From NCBI RefSeq assembly GCF_014863355.1, contig NZ_JACZEP010000003.1:186001-250000 (forward strand): 64,000 bases of DNA. Direction: 5' to 3'. Below, piece by piece: positions 25,956 through 34,664 of this stretch (positions within the stretch are counted from its first letter, which is position 1; every line of letters begins with the position of its first letter). Under the pieces are notes generated by a model. That model worked only from the letters and a program-made list of their open reading frames with translations, searched no databases and had not been told where the DNA came from. This DNA is from Aminobacter carboxidus (lineage in GTDB: Bacteria; Pseudomonadota; Alphaproteobacteria; Rhizobiales; Rhizobiaceae). The translations under genes were made by a program, and so were the position numbers.

Positions 25956-27140
25956 ATGTTTTCAAATCTCTCCACGCCGACAGCCGATCCGCTGCTCGGG
26001 ATGATGCAGCAGTTTCGCGACGACCCGAGCGCCGACAAGGTCGACCTCGGCATCGGCATCTACAAGGACGGGCAGGGCAACGCACCGGTGCTGGCAACGG
26101 TCAAGCAGGCGGAAGCTTTCCTGGTGGAGAACCAGAAGTCGAAGGCTTATGTCTCTTCGGCCGGCAATGAAGACTACAATCGCTTGACGCGGGAACTCAT
26201 CTTCGGCGCCAACAGCGGCCTGCTCGCGCGTTCGCAGGCGATCCAGACGCCGGGCGGCACCGGCGCTTTGCGTGTCGCCGGCGATTTCGCCCAGAGCGTG
26301 AAGCCGGGCGCCAAGGTCTTCCTGCCGGATCCGACCTGGCCGAACCATCCTTCGCTGCTGGCCGCTGCTGGCCTCCAGGTGGTCCGCTACCCCTACTACG
26401 ATGTTGCCTCGGGCAAGCTGCAGTTCGACCGGATGGTCGAGGCGTTGCGCGCCGCGGGTCCCGGCGATCTGGTGCTGTTCCATGGCTGCTGCCACAACCC
26501 TGGCGGTGCCGATCCGAGCCTGGCGCAGTGGGCTGAAATCGCCGAGCTGCTCGCCTCGACCGGCGCAACCCCGCTGATCGACCTTGCTTATCTCGGCTTC
26601 GGCGATGGACTTGTCGAGGATGCCGCCGGCGTCCGGCTTCTGGCCGAGCGCGTTCCTGAAATGCTGATCGCCAGCTCCTATTCGAAGAACTTCGCGCTCT
26701 ATCGCGAACGCGTCGGCGCGCTGACGGTGATGGCCAAGGATGAAGCCGCGGCCAGCCGCGCGCACGGCCACATGCTGCCGGTCGTCCGTTCCAACTACTC
26801 GATGCCGCCGGACCATGGTGCTTCGGTCGTCGCGCATATTCTCGGCGATGCCGCTCTGCGCACGACCTGGGAAGGCGAAGTCGCCGAAATGCGCGGACGC
26901 ATCAACGGCATGCGCGAAAAACTGGTGGCAGCACTTGCCGGCCGCACGACGCGCGACTTTGGCTTCCTCGGGGTGCAGCGCGGGATGTTCGCCATGCTCG
27001 GCATTACGCCGGCCGCCGCCGAGCGGATGAAGGTCGAGCACCATGTCCACATCACCAGCTCGGGCCGCGTCAACGTCGCTGGCCTGACCGACAACAATGT
27101 CGCTCACGTCGCCAACGCCATCGTGGCCGTCTGCGGCTGA
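25956..27140 (+). CDS. Aromatic amino acid aminotransferase (TyrB/AspC family)
   Basis: 394-residue class I aminotransferase of the AspC/TyrB subgroup. The cofactor-binding PGGTGALRVAGDF, the catalytic-domain FHGCCHNPGGADP (normally NPTG), the PLP lysine in SYSKNFALYRERVGALTV and the C-terminal substrate Arg in HITSSGRVNVAGL are all visible. It transfers the amino group from an aromatic or acidic amino acid to 2-oxoglutarate. Length matches the ~396-residue family. It is divergent from the ThDP enzyme and Rieske oxygenase, so it may supply the 2-oxo acid for that pathway. A hairpin terminator lies 35 bp downstream. Confidence 0.9.
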   Translation: MFSNLSTPTADPLLGMMQQFRDDPSADKVDLGIGIYKDGQGNAPVLATVKQAEAFLVENQKSKAYVSSAGNEDYNRLTRELIFGANSGLLARSQAIQTPGGTGALRVAGDFAQSVKPGAKVFLPDPTWPNHPSLLAAAGLQVVRYPYYDVASGKLQFDRMVEALRAAGPGDLVLFHGCCHNPGGADPSLAQWAEIAELLASTGATPLIDLAYLGFGDGLVEDAAGVRLLAERVPEMLIASSYSKNFALYRERVGALTVMAKDEAAASRAHGHMLPVVRSNYSMPPDHGASVVAHILGDAALRTTWEGEVAEMRGRINGMREKLVAALAGRTTRDFGFLGVQRGMFAMLGITPAAAERMKVEHHVHITSSGRVNVAGLTDNNVAHVANAIVAVCG

Positions 27141-27174
27141 GGTCGTCGACAGCGCCTTTCCGGCTGAATGAAAC

Positions 27175-27208
27175 AAGGGCGACGTTCCAATATGGAGCGC
27201 CGCCCTTT
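27175..27208. terminator. Hairpin terminator between convergent aminotransferase and pobA-like genes
   Basis: AAGGGCGACGTTCC and GGAGCGCCGCCCTTT pair over about 13 bp with one mismatch and one G-U pair, separated by a short AATAT loop. T-rich flanks on each strand suggest a bidirectional terminator for the two converging transcripts. The arm is similar to the terminator at 45224. Confidence 0.75.
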
Positions 27209-27265
27209 CGCTTCGTCGAGATGTAACCGGGACCAACTCGCGCCGTGTCCCGGCCCGGGCCGGCT

Positions 27266-28438
27266 TCAGATTTCGTAGGGCAGGCCGAGCTGGGCCTTGC
27301 GCAGCCGCTGCTGTCCGATCTCGGTGTTCCCCCAGTGGTTCAGCGTCTGGTACTGCATCCGGGTCTGGAAACTCGTCTGTCCCGGGAAGATGTGCAACGC
27401 CTCGCACATCGAGCAGGCCCAGTGAACGGTCGGCCAGATGCGGCGCAGGCACATCTGCGAATAGCTGTCGAGCAGCGTCGTGTCGTTGGTCGTCAGCAGC
27501 CGACGGATGGCTTCGGCCATGATGCGCGCGTCGCCGACGGCGAGGTTCAGGCCCTTGCCGCCGCTTGGCGGCACGATGTGCGCGGCGTCGCCGGCAATGG
27601 CGAGCCGGCCGTGGCGCATCTTCTCGCAGACATAGCCGCGCAGGCGGGCAACGCTGCGCTCGATGATCGGGCCGCGATTGAGCTGCGCTGCTGTGCCGTC
27701 GTCCATGCGGATGTCGAGTTCATCCCAGATCTGCTGATCGCTCATCGCATTGGGATCGGCGTCTGTTTCAACCTGTAAATAGAGCCGGCCGACCGAAGCC
27801 GAACGTGCGGAGGCAACAGCCAGGCCGCGCGTCGAATGGGCAAAGCCACGACGGGCGGCGAGCGGTGCCGCCTCGGCCAGGATGCCGAGCCAGGCAAACG
27901 GGTATTCGGTCAGGAAGACATGCTCGTCCGAGCCCGGAATATGCCTGCGGCTGACGCCATGGTAGCCGTCGCAACCGGCGATGAACTGGCACTCCAGAAC
28001 CTTGTCTTCGCCATTGTGGCGGTAGTGAATGCGCGGTGCGTTTTCGATATCGTCGAGGCTCGATACGTCGGCTTCAAAGACGATCGGCAAGCCGTCGGCC
28101 TCGCGCTGGAGAATCAGGTCCTCGACGATCTTCTGCTGGCCATAGGTGGTCAGGTGCCGGCCGGTGCCGTCGTCGAGCGAGATGTCGGCCTTCTGCCTGT
28201 CCCAGCACAGCTGCATCGAGCGCATCGGAATGCCCTCGCGATTGAGGCGTTCGCCCATACCGTAGGCCCGTAACGTATCGACAGTACCCGCTTCAAGGAC
28301 GCCGGCGCGCACGCGCTCGAGCACATAGGCACGCGTGCGCCGTTCCAGGATCACCGAGTCTATGCCGTTGAGCTGGAGAATACGCGCCACGAGCAGGCCG
28401 GCTGGCCCGGCGCCGATGATCCCGACCTGAGTTTTCAT
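27266..28438 (-). CDS. 4-hydroxybenzoate 3-monooxygenase homologue (PobA-like) with altered active site
   Basis: 390-residue flavoprotein hydroxylase co-linear with PobA: FAD motif IIGAGPAGLLVARIL, the R-A-G-V-L-E substrate-side loop, and the GDAAHIVPPSGGKGLNLAV motif. Aligned by eye with the remembered Pseudomonas enzyme, the carboxylate-binding Ser212, Arg214 and Tyr222 and the Arg220 position are kept, while Tyr201 is Phe (GFAHSTRGLAV), Thr294 is Ser (PPSGG) and Tyr385 is Gln (KAQLGLPYE). Tyr201 and Tyr385 form the proton relay that ionises the 4-OH, so ordinary 4-hydroxybenzoate activity is doubtful. It is the last gene of an operon containing a gallate-type cleavage pathway, 46 bp after the CHA aldolase. 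ATG 28438 is the PobA start; the extension to 28495 is rejected. Confidence 0.85.
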   Translation of the reverse strand: MKTQVGIIGAGPAGLLVARILQLNGIDSVILERRTRAYVLERVRAGVLEAGTVDTLRAYGMGERLNREGIPMRSMQLCWDRQKADISLDDGTGRHLTTYGQQKIVEDLILQREADGLPIVFEADVSSLDDIENAPRIHYRHNGEDKVLECQFIAGCDGYHGVSRRHIPGSDEHVFLTEYPFAWLGILAEAAPLAARRGFAHSTRGLAVASARSASVGRLYLQVETDADPNAMSDQQIWDELDIRMDDGTAAQLNRGPIIERSVARLRGYVCEKMRHGRLAIAGDAAHIVPPSGGKGLNLAVGDARIMAEAIRRLLTTNDTTLLDSYSQMCLRRIWPTVHWACSMCEALHIFPGQTSFQTRMQYQTLNHWGNTEIGQQRLRKAQLGLPYEI

Positions 28439-28484
28439 GAGTTCACCTGTTGCTGCTGATGAAGTTGCGGCGCCGTTTCCGGCG

Positions 28485-29153
28485 TCAGTACTCAAGGCCC
28501 TTGTCTTTGAGCCTGGCCCGCAAATTGAAGAGATCGAGGCTGAGCACGCCCTTGGCGAGTTCGGCGCGTTTGGCTTCCTCGTCGGCGATACGCCGTTCGG
28601 AGAGTTGTGCCACGGTATCGGCCAGCTCCCGAGGAATGATCACCACGCCGTCGTCGTCGGCTACGACGACATCGCCGGGATTGACCACCGCACCGGCACA
28701 CGAGACCGGCACGTTGACCGAGCCGATCGTTTCCTTGACCGTGCCCTGGGCGCAGATCGCCGTCGACCAGACCGGGAACTTCATCTGGGTGAGGTCGCGG
28801 ATGTCGCGGACGCCGGCGTCGATGACGAGGCCGATGCCGCCGCGCGCCATGACCGACGTTGCCAGAAGGTCGCCGAAATAGCCGGCGTCGGAAGGTGAGA
28901 ACGGGGCAACGACCAGGATGTCGCCCGGCTTGATCAGTTCGATCGCCACATGGATCATCCAGTTGTCGCCAGGCGGCACCAGGACCGTGACGGCACTTCC
29001 TGATATGGCGGCACCGGGATAGATCGGCCGCATCCTGGAGCTCATCAGTCCGGTGCGGCCAAGAGCTTCATGGGTGGTGGCGACGCCGGCTTTGGCTAGC
29101 CGGGCGATGGTCGCGCCGTCGGCGCGCTCGATGTTGCGGATGACCTTGTTCAT
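28485..29153 (-). CDS. ligK: 4-carboxy-4-hydroxy-2-oxoadipate (CHA) aldolase / oxaloacetate decarboxylase, RraA fold
   Basis: 222-residue RraA-like aldolase. It cleaves CHA (and 4-hydroxy-4-methyl-2-oxoglutarate) to pyruvate plus oxaloacetate or pyruvate, and decarboxylates oxaloacetate. The LigK/GalC pattern is clear: start [20 protein letters not shown], substrate loop [20 protein letters not shown], metal/pyruvate motif [12 protein letters not shown], and C-terminal helices. Length fits the ~225-residue family. It is the final step of the gallate / protocatechuate 4,5-cleavage route and follows LigJ in the same operon. Its ATG overlaps the stop of the second RraA-like gene (ATGA). Confidence 0.88.
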   Translation of the reverse strand: MNKVIRNIERADGATIARLAKAGVATTHEALGRTGLMSSRMRPIYPGAAISGSAVTVLVPPGDNWMIHVAIELIKPGDILVVAPFSPSDAGYFGDLLATSVMARGGIGLVIDAGVRDIRDLTQMKFPVWSTAICAQGTVKETIGSVNVPVSCAGAVVNPGDVVVADDDGVVIIPRELADTVAQLSERRIADEEAKRAELAKGVLSLDLFNLRARLKDKGLEY

Positions 29154-29806
29154 GACCGGCGCGTCTGCAGCGAGTGATAGCGAAACTTGGTGCGGGCATC
29201 GCGCAGCGACATGCCCTCGGTGATAGCCTGCCGGATGGCGTTTTCGGCGGTGGCGATCTCGTCGGCGAGGTCCAGAACCTCCGACGCGCGCTCGCTCGGA
29301 ATGACGACGACGCCGTCGGCATCGCCAACGAGAATGTCGCCCTGGCGAACCAGCGCGCCGCCGATCTCGACTGTTATGCCGGTCGCGTCGACCTGGACGC
29401 GGTCCTTGCCGGTCTTCATCGAATAGCTGCGCGAGTAGATCGGGTAGTCGAGCCGAAGGCACAGGTCGACGTCGCGGCAGGCGCCGTCGATCACCGTGCC
29501 GGCAAGGCCCTTGTGACTGGCGAGCTGGGTCATGATATCGCCCCAGACAGTGCAATCCTCGCGGCCGCGATTGTCGAGCACGACGACAGTGCCGGCCGGA
29601 AGGTCGTCGATGAAGTCGCCGACATTGCCCGGCGCCAGAACGTCGACAGGGACGTAGCGGACGGTGAAGGCGCGGCCGACGAGCCGGAACTTGTGGTCGC
29701 GTGGCTTGATGCCCCGGCAGACACCTTCGATGCCAAGCCGGTCCATGGCGTCGGACAAGGTGGCGCAGTCGTGGTTGCCGGCGCGTTCTACGGCCTGGTC
29801 GGTCAT
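29150..29806 (-). CDS. RraA-family protein, second of three tandem copies
   Basis: 218-residue RraA/HMG-CHA aldolase superfamily protein. It starts [20 protein letters not shown], has the nucleophile-side loop [20 protein letters not shown], and the metal-binding Gly-Arg-Asp motif [13 protein letters not shown]. The retained Arg-Asp pair argues for a metal-dependent aldolase or decarboxylase rather than the RNase E inhibitor role. It overlaps both neighbours by ATGA. The substrate is unknown; it could act on a substituted CHA analogue. Confidence 0.82.
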   Translation of the reverse strand: MTDQAVERAGNHDCATLSDAMDRLGIEGVCRGIKPRDHKFRLVGRAFTVRYVPVDVLAPGNVGDFIDDLPAGTVVVLDNRGREDCTVWGDIMTQLASHKGLAGTVIDGACRDVDLCLRLDYPIYSRSYSMKTGKDRVQVDATGITVEIGGALVRQGDILVGDADGVVVIPSERASEVLDLADEIATAENAIRQAITEGMSLRDARTKFRYHSLQTRRS

Positions 29807-30465
29807 TGCATTGCCTCGAGCATGTCTTCGTAATCGGCGCCCAGCACCTGCGAGACCGGCTTGCCGGACTTCAGGGCCTCGACCATCAGGCGTTCCTTGG
29901 CCGCGATGCGCTCGGCGGTCCGGATCACCTTCTCCGCCTCGTCGGCGGCAATGAATACCGCGCCCGAACCGTCCGAGATGACGTAGTCGCCGGGGGCAAT
30001 CGTCACCGCCTCGATGGTGACGGGCACATTGGTTGCGACTTCGTGGACGCGGCCGCGTGCCGTGCGCACCGTTGTCGCACGGGCAAAGATGGGAAAGTCG
30101 AGCCCGTTGGCTTCGTCGACGTCTCGCAACGGGCCATCGACGATGACGCCTTGTATCCCGGCAAGGCGCGCAGCCTGGGTCAGCACGCCGCCCCAGCCGC
30201 CGGCGTCGATCCCGGGATGCGAAACCACGATGATGGAATTGGCGTCGCCGGCCTCGATGGCGCGGGCACCAAGATGCACCTTGGGGCCCCCGGCTGGCGC
30301 TGGGCCCTTGGCGAGGGCAACGGTGACGACGCGCCCTGCGACAACGCCGCCGCCGGAGCGGCGGGCGATGCCGGTGACAGCACCAGTCAGCCCGAGCGCG
30401 TCAAGCGCATCCGAGACCGAGCAGGCATCGAGCTGGCGCAGCCGTTCAAGCAGCTCCGTACTCAT
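29803..30465 (-). CDS. RraA-family protein, first of three tandem copies
   Basis: 220-residue RraA-like protein beginning [20 protein letters not shown], with the loop [20 protein letters not shown] and metal motif [13 protein letters not shown]. Like its two downstream paralogues it keeps the Arg-Asp signature of divalent-metal aldolases. ATG 30465 overlaps the dioxygenase stop (ATGA). It is diverged from both other copies, so a recent duplication is unlikely and the three probably have different substrates or steps. Confidence 0.82.
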   Translation of the reverse strand: MSTELLERLRQLDACSVSDALDALGLTGAVTGIARRSGGGVVAGRVVTVALAKGPAPAGGPKVHLGARAIEAGDANSIIVVSHPGIDAGGWGGVLTQAARLAGIQGVIVDGPLRDVDEANGLDFPIFARATTVRTARGRVHEVATNVPVTIEAVTIAPGDYVISDGSGAVFIAADEAEKVIRTAERIAAKERLMVEALKSGKPVSQVLGADYEDMLEAMQ

Positions 30466-31478
30466 GATTTGACGCCCCACCAGTACATGCCTTGCGCGGT
30501 ACCGGTGCCGGCCGGCGAGCGGTAGCAAGGGACGTAGGCCACTTCGTGGAACTCGGTGTCGTATGCTTCCATGACGCCAGCGGTGGTGATCCAGCTCTTC
30601 ATCTCCGAAGTGCCCGACTGGAGCTCCGAGAGCGGGATGCTCTTGAGGAACTCGGCATCCTTTTCGCGCATCGCCTGCATGAAGCGGGCGTCCCAGTCCT
30701 CGTCGATGGTAAAATGGCTCATGCCGCCCGAGCCGAAGACGACGACGCGGGCGTCGCTGTTCCAGGAGCGGATGGCTTCGCCGACGACCTGGCCGAACTT
30801 GTAGGAGCGCCGAGCGGTCGGCTGATTCGGCGGGAAAAAGGTGTTCTGGTAGATCGGAACGTTGGGAATGACCTTGTCGCGCATCACCTGGCGGTAGATG
30901 TGGCCGAAGGCGTGACTGATGCCGGTCGTGCGCGGATTGTGCGTCGGCAGCTTGGGTGAGACGGTGATGTCGAACTCATTGTCGACCAGATTGCCGATGA
31001 TGTGCTTGGCGAGTTCCGGCACCGTATCGTATTCGCGGTACTCTTCCGGTGCGTGGCCGGCTTCGCCCTCGGCGACACCCGGTGGCATCAGCCGGCGGCC
31101 TTCTTCGGTCGCGGGATGATGGCGGATCTTGTCGCCGTAATAGATCATGTAGGGCGGGCTCAGGTCCTCGCCGTAGATCTCGTGCTGGTCGTTGCCGAAG
31201 ATGATGGCGACGTCGGCCTTCATCGCATCGAAGGCGTCGGCCAGGCGTTCGCTGGCGACGTGGCACTTCTCGTAGTTGGCGGTCATCGCCTCCATCGTGC
31301 TGCGTTCGGCAAGGTTCTCGTCCTTGCGCAGTTCGCAGAGCTGGTCGAACGTATAGACGCCGCCGCGGAACGGATGCTGCCGCGTGCGGTCCGACTGGAC
31401 GCGCAGCAGCCATTTGTCAGGCGTGGTGTGCAGTTGCGGCCCGTGAGCCGTGCAGATGAATCCGACTATTTTCGCCAT
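30462..31478 (-). CDS. LigB-superfamily (type II) extradiol ring-cleavage dioxygenase
   Basis: 338-residue non-heme iron dioxygenase of the LigB/gallate dioxygenase group. Iron ligands expected from LigB are His12 (present, C-T-A-H-G-P), a second His near residue 60-120 (NDQHEIYG is a candidate) and a Glu in SGTSEMKSWITTAGVM. The SGGMSHFTIDEDWD loop carries the acid-base His. DesB/GalA gallate dioxygenases are ~420 residues with a LigA-like tail, and LigB needs a separate LigA. This protein has neither, which suggests a single-subunit enzyme for gallate or a methylated derivative such as 3-O-methylgallate. It lies between LigJ and the RraA trio. Confidence 0.82.
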   Translation of the reverse strand: MAKIVGFICTAHGPQLHTTPDKWLLRVQSDRTRQHPFRGGVYTFDQLCELRKDENLAERSTMEAMTANYEKCHVASERLADAFDAMKADVAIIFGNDQHEIYGEDLSPPYMIYYGDKIRHHPATEEGRRLMPPGVAEGEAGHAPEEYREYDTVPELAKHIIGNLVDNEFDITVSPKLPTHNPRTTGISHAFGHIYRQVMRDKVIPNVPIYQNTFFPPNQPTARRSYKFGQVVGEAIRSWNSDARVVVFGSGGMSHFTIDEDWDARFMQAMREKDAEFLKSIPLSELQSGTSEMKSWITTAGVMEAYDTEFHEVAYVPCYRSPAGTGTAQGMYWWGVKS

Positions 31479-31528
31479 AGGGTAGCCTCCATGTTTGCCA
31501 AGGCTGCGCTTCAGGTGACCTGGGTTGA

Positions 31529-32554
31529 TCAGGCTTCGATGTTGAAAAGCCGTGCGGCATTGCCGCCCAGGATTGCCTTGCGTTCATCATCTGAGATGAA
31601 CGACAGACCGTTGATGTGTGGGATGATGGTGTCGAAGGTCTCGCCGGTTTCCGGATCGATGGACGAACCGACTCCAGGCATTTCTGCGCCATAGAGGCAC
31701 TGCGAAGCGCCGACCACCTTGACCAGCAGCTCGATCGCGTCGCGCGAGTAGAGCACTGTGTCGAAGTAGAGCTTCTGCAGCCGATCGCGGAACCGAACGC
31801 CTGACGAGGACATGCCGTTGCGCGGCACGGTGGTCGCATCGAAGCGGCCGAGCTGGTAGGGGATCGCGCCGCCGCCATGGCTGACCAGGATCTTGAGGTC
31901 CGGGAAGTCATCAAGCACGGTCGACTTGCACAGGCCGTAGACCGCGGTGGTCTCTTCGTTGATGAAGTGCAGCGAATAGGGCTCGCGCTCAGGCGCCCGC
32001 GAACTCGCCGAATGGATGTGGCCGACGACATCCAGCTCGCAGAGCTTTTCGTAGAGCGGATACCAGTAGCGGTCGCCCATCGGCGGTGCCATGCGGCCGT
32101 TGTTTTCGAACGGATCGGGATTGATCAGGCAACCGCGAAAGCCGAACTCCTTCACGCAGCGTTCGAGTTCGCCAAGCGCTTCGGTAATCGGGCTGTCGCC
32201 GGTCTGCGGCAGGCCGGCGACGCCGTAGAAGCGCTCGGGATAGAGCGCGCATTCCTGCGCGATGATGTCGTTGGCATATTCGACGTACCAGTGGACGAGC
32301 TTCTTCGGTTCTTCCGAATGCATCAGCTGGAACGGGCGTGGCGACAGCATCTGGATGTCCACGCCGGCCTGGTCAAGGCAGGCGAGGTGGCCCATCGGCG
32401 CCATCTCGACGCGCTTGAACGCCTGCTCCAGCGCTTCGTTGGAAACCGGCGGCGCCTTGCGGCCATGCGCGCCGCGATGCGACAGGATGCTGGCCTTGTA
32501 GGCGGGAAGCTGATGCGGCACCGCCATGTGTGCGTGACAGTCGATGATTTTCAT
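31529..32554 (-). CDS. ligJ: 4-oxalomesaconate hydratase (amidohydrolase type)
   Basis: 341-residue amidohydrolase-superfamily hydratase adding water to 4-oxalomesaconate to give CHA. It matches LigJ over the whole length: start MKIIDCHAHMAVP with the H-x-H metal pair, KEM-like MAPMGHLACLDQAGVDIQML, SPRPFQLMHSEEPKKLVHW, INPDPFENNG, and VSHGGGAIPYQLGRF. Length equals the 341-residue family. It operates between the extradiol dioxygenase and the CHA aldolase encoded downstream. An extension to 32659 is rejected because ATG 32554 starts exactly at the conserved motif. Confidence 0.92.
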   Translation of the reverse strand: MKIIDCHAHMAVPHQLPAYKASILSHRGAHGRKAPPVSNEALEQAFKRVEMAPMGHLACLDQAGVDIQMLSPRPFQLMHSEEPKKLVHWYVEYANDIIAQECALYPERFYGVAGLPQTGDSPITEALGELERCVKEFGFRGCLINPDPFENNGRMAPPMGDRYWYPLYEKLCELDVVGHIHSASSRAPEREPYSLHFINEETTAVYGLCKSTVLDDFPDLKILVSHGGGAIPYQLGRFDATTVPRNGMSSSGVRFRDRLQKLYFDTVLYSRDAIELLVKVVGASQCLYGAEMPGVGSSIDPETGETFDTIIPHINGLSFISDDERKAILGGNAARLFNIEA

Positions 32555-32595
32555 CGGGCACTCCAGAATTCCAGTAAGGTTCGCATGGGCCCGCC

Positions 32596-34257
32596 TCAGT
32601 TCACTGCGGCGGCAGTGCCGGTGATGGTATCGAGCAGAGTGTCGGGGGTCGCCGGGCATGCATCGCCGCGCCAGGCGACGTGCCTGTCTGGCCGTGACAA
32701 CACAAAGGCTTCGGCATAAGGGCCACAGCCTTCGTCACCGGGCACGACGTCGAGCAGCTGGATCGGGATGCCGCGCGCCGCTGCCGCGGCCAGGAACGCC
32801 GACGCATCGCGGGCCGGGTCGAACCGCAGCAAGGTGTAGTCGGGGCCCATCGCGTCATAGAGCGAGCGCTTGTCCCCCAGCCAGATGTGCGGCGTGCGGC
32901 AGCCGGGCACCGTCGACGGTGTGAAGTCGGCCATCGAATAGGCCGGCTGTGCTGCGCCATCATAGGAAATGATCGGCGAGCGGTCGTAGTAGTAGCCAAA
33001 GTTGAGGCCGCCGCAGCAATATTGCTGGACGTTGAGGTTGTAGATCTTGCGTCCCAGTGTCTCGCGCGCGGCAGCGCCGGCCGGTGTGTCGTCCTCGATG
33101 TCGACAGGCACCACCTTGCGTTCCTTGGCCATGGCGTGGGCATGGTTCATGGCGAAGACCGAGACCTGCTCGGTGATCGGCTGACGTTCGGCGGCGTAGG
33201 CGTCGAGCATGCCTGATTTGCCCCAACCCGAGACGTTGGCGGCGAGCAGCCAGCCAAGGCACTCGGCGTCGGCGATGCCGGCGTTCATGCCATAGCCGGC
33301 GTAAGGCACCCAAAGATGTGCTGCGTCACCGCAGATGAAGACCCTGCCCTTGTGGAAGCTGTCGGCGACGAGGCGACGGCCGAACCAGTCTTCATTGGAC
33401 AGGACTTCATAGGAAAAGTCCGGGCCGACGCCGAGGATCTCGCGGATCGACCAGTCACGGTCGACGCTGTCGAAGTCCGGTTCGTCGTCGCGCAGATAGT
33501 TGTGCACCAGCCAGGTCTCGCGGCCGTCGATGGCATAGACGTTGCCGCTGCGTCGCGGATTGAGTGAAAAGCTCGCCCATGCCGGCGCGTCGTTCATCAG
33601 GCCGAGCAGCTGCGGTGAACGGATGTAGGTCGACTGCACGCGCTGGACGACGGCGTCGCCGACAAGCTTGGCGCCGATGTCGCGGCGGACCTGCGAACGG
33701 CCACCATCGCAGCCGGCGAGGTAGCGCGCCGAGATCGTCGTCTGCTCGCCAGAGTCGATATTGCGGGCGCTGATCTCTACCCCGTCTGTGGTCTCAGCGT
33801 GCGACAGATATTCGGTGCGGTTGAGCACCGTCAGTCCCGGCATTGCCACTGCGTGTTCGAACAGGATCGGCTCGAGGAAGAGCTGGTTGATCCGGTGCGG
33901 CGGCTCGGCCGTCGGCCAGTCGGTATCGGGCCCGCCGGTTGCCGTGAAGCGGTCGCGCCGGCAGGGGATCGGGATGCGGGTAATCGCCTTGCCGGTCATC
34001 GAGGTGCGATAGGCGATGTCGTTGGCATAGTCCTCGGGCAGACCAGCGTTGCGCGCAGCATTGGCCACGCCCAGACGCCGCAGGATCTCCATCGAACGCG
34101 CCGAGACGTGATTGCATTTGACGTTCGGCGGCTCGCCGCGATGGCGAGTCTCCAGGATCGTCACCGCCACGCCGCGCTGCGCCAGGATCATGCCCAGCGT
34201 CAGCCCGACAGGTCCCGCGCCGACAATGAGGACGTCGGTCTTCAGCGCCGAGGTCAT
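32596..34257 (-). CDS. FAD-dependent aromatic monooxygenase (MhpA/PheA-like)
   Basis: 553-residue flavoprotein aromatic hydroxylase. The FAD motif VLIVGAGPVGLTLGMILAQR lies at residues 9-28, the DG motif at YLAGCDGGRSQVRR, and the second FAD motif at GRVFICGDAAHLWVPYAGYG. A C-terminal thioredoxin-like domain ends the protein, a layout seen in MhpA and resorcinol or phenol hydroxylases. It uses NAD(P)H directly, yet its ATG overlaps the stop of a Rieske ferredoxin-like gene (ATGA), which is unusual for this class. It probably hydroxylates, or oxidatively removes a group from, the upper-pathway substrate; the substrate is not known. Confidence 0.88.
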   Translation of the reverse strand: MTSALKTDVLIVGAGPVGLTLGMILAQRGVAVTILETRHRGEPPNVKCNHVSARSMEILRRLGVANAARNAGLPEDYANDIAYRTSMTGKAITRIPIPCRRDRFTATGGPDTDWPTAEPPHRINQLFLEPILFEHAVAMPGLTVLNRTEYLSHAETTDGVEISARNIDSGEQTTISARYLAGCDGGRSQVRRDIGAKLVGDAVVQRVQSTYIRSPQLLGLMNDAPAWASFSLNPRRSGNVYAIDGRETWLVHNYLRDDEPDFDSVDRDWSIREILGVGPDFSYEVLSNEDWFGRRLVADSFHKGRVFICGDAAHLWVPYAGYGMNAGIADAECLGWLLAANVSGWGKSGMLDAYAAERQPITEQVSVFAMNHAHAMAKERKVVPVDIEDDTPAGAAARETLGRKIYNLNVQQYCCGGLNFGYYYDRSPIISYDGAAQPAYSMADFTPSTVPGCRTPHIWLGDKRSLYDAMGPDYTLLRFDPARDASAFLAAAAARGIPIQLLDVVPGDEGCGPYAEAFVLSRPDRHVAWRGDACPATPDTLLDTITGTAAAVN

Positions 34258-34664
34258 GGCCGAGGCTCCCTGACGGTCAAAACAACGTCGCCGTTGCTCA
34301 CCTGCACAGGAATGGGCGTCAGCCCGACATTCTTATCGATCGGATGGCGACCGGTGAGCATGTCGAACTCGAAGCCATGCCAGGGGCAGACGATGTGCAA
34401 CTGCTCCTTGGAGAAGCCGAGGCCGAGGCTCTTGCCGTTGTCGGCCACCAGCTCCAGCGTGCGCGGCATGATCTTGCCCTGGCACACCGGGCCGCCCATG
34501 TGCGGGCAGATGTTGAGATAAGCGCGGACTTCCTCGCCGACGAAGTAGACGCCGATGCCTGTGCCATCGACGTCGATGACCATTCGCTGGCGCTTCTTGA
34601 GTTCGTCGTGCCGGCCCAGCACGATCTGCCGCGACGTTCCCGCCGCCATGTCGGCGCCGCTCAC
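34254..34664 (-). CDS. Rieske [2Fe-2S] ferredoxin-like protein
   Basis: 136-residue Rieske domain protein. Cluster ligands are in C-P-H-M-G-G at about 54-59 and C-P-W-H-G-F-E about 40 residues later; the ~38-residue spacing is longer than the usual 16-20, with an insert (LVADNGKSLGLGFSKEQLHI) between the two ligand pairs. It could be a ferredoxin partner of an oxygenase or a free-standing redox subunit. The start is GTG 34664 with GGAGG 5 nt upstream, overlapping the upstream stop (GTGA). It sits between the 103-residue protein and the FAD monooxygenase. Confidence 0.85.
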   Translation of the reverse strand: MSGADMAAGTSRQIVLGRHDELKKRQRMVIDVDGTGIGVYFVGEEVRAYLNICPHMGGPVCQGKIMPRTLELVADNGKSLGLGFSKEQLHIVCPWHGFEFDMLTGRHPIDKNVGLTPIPVQVSNGDVVLTVREPRP

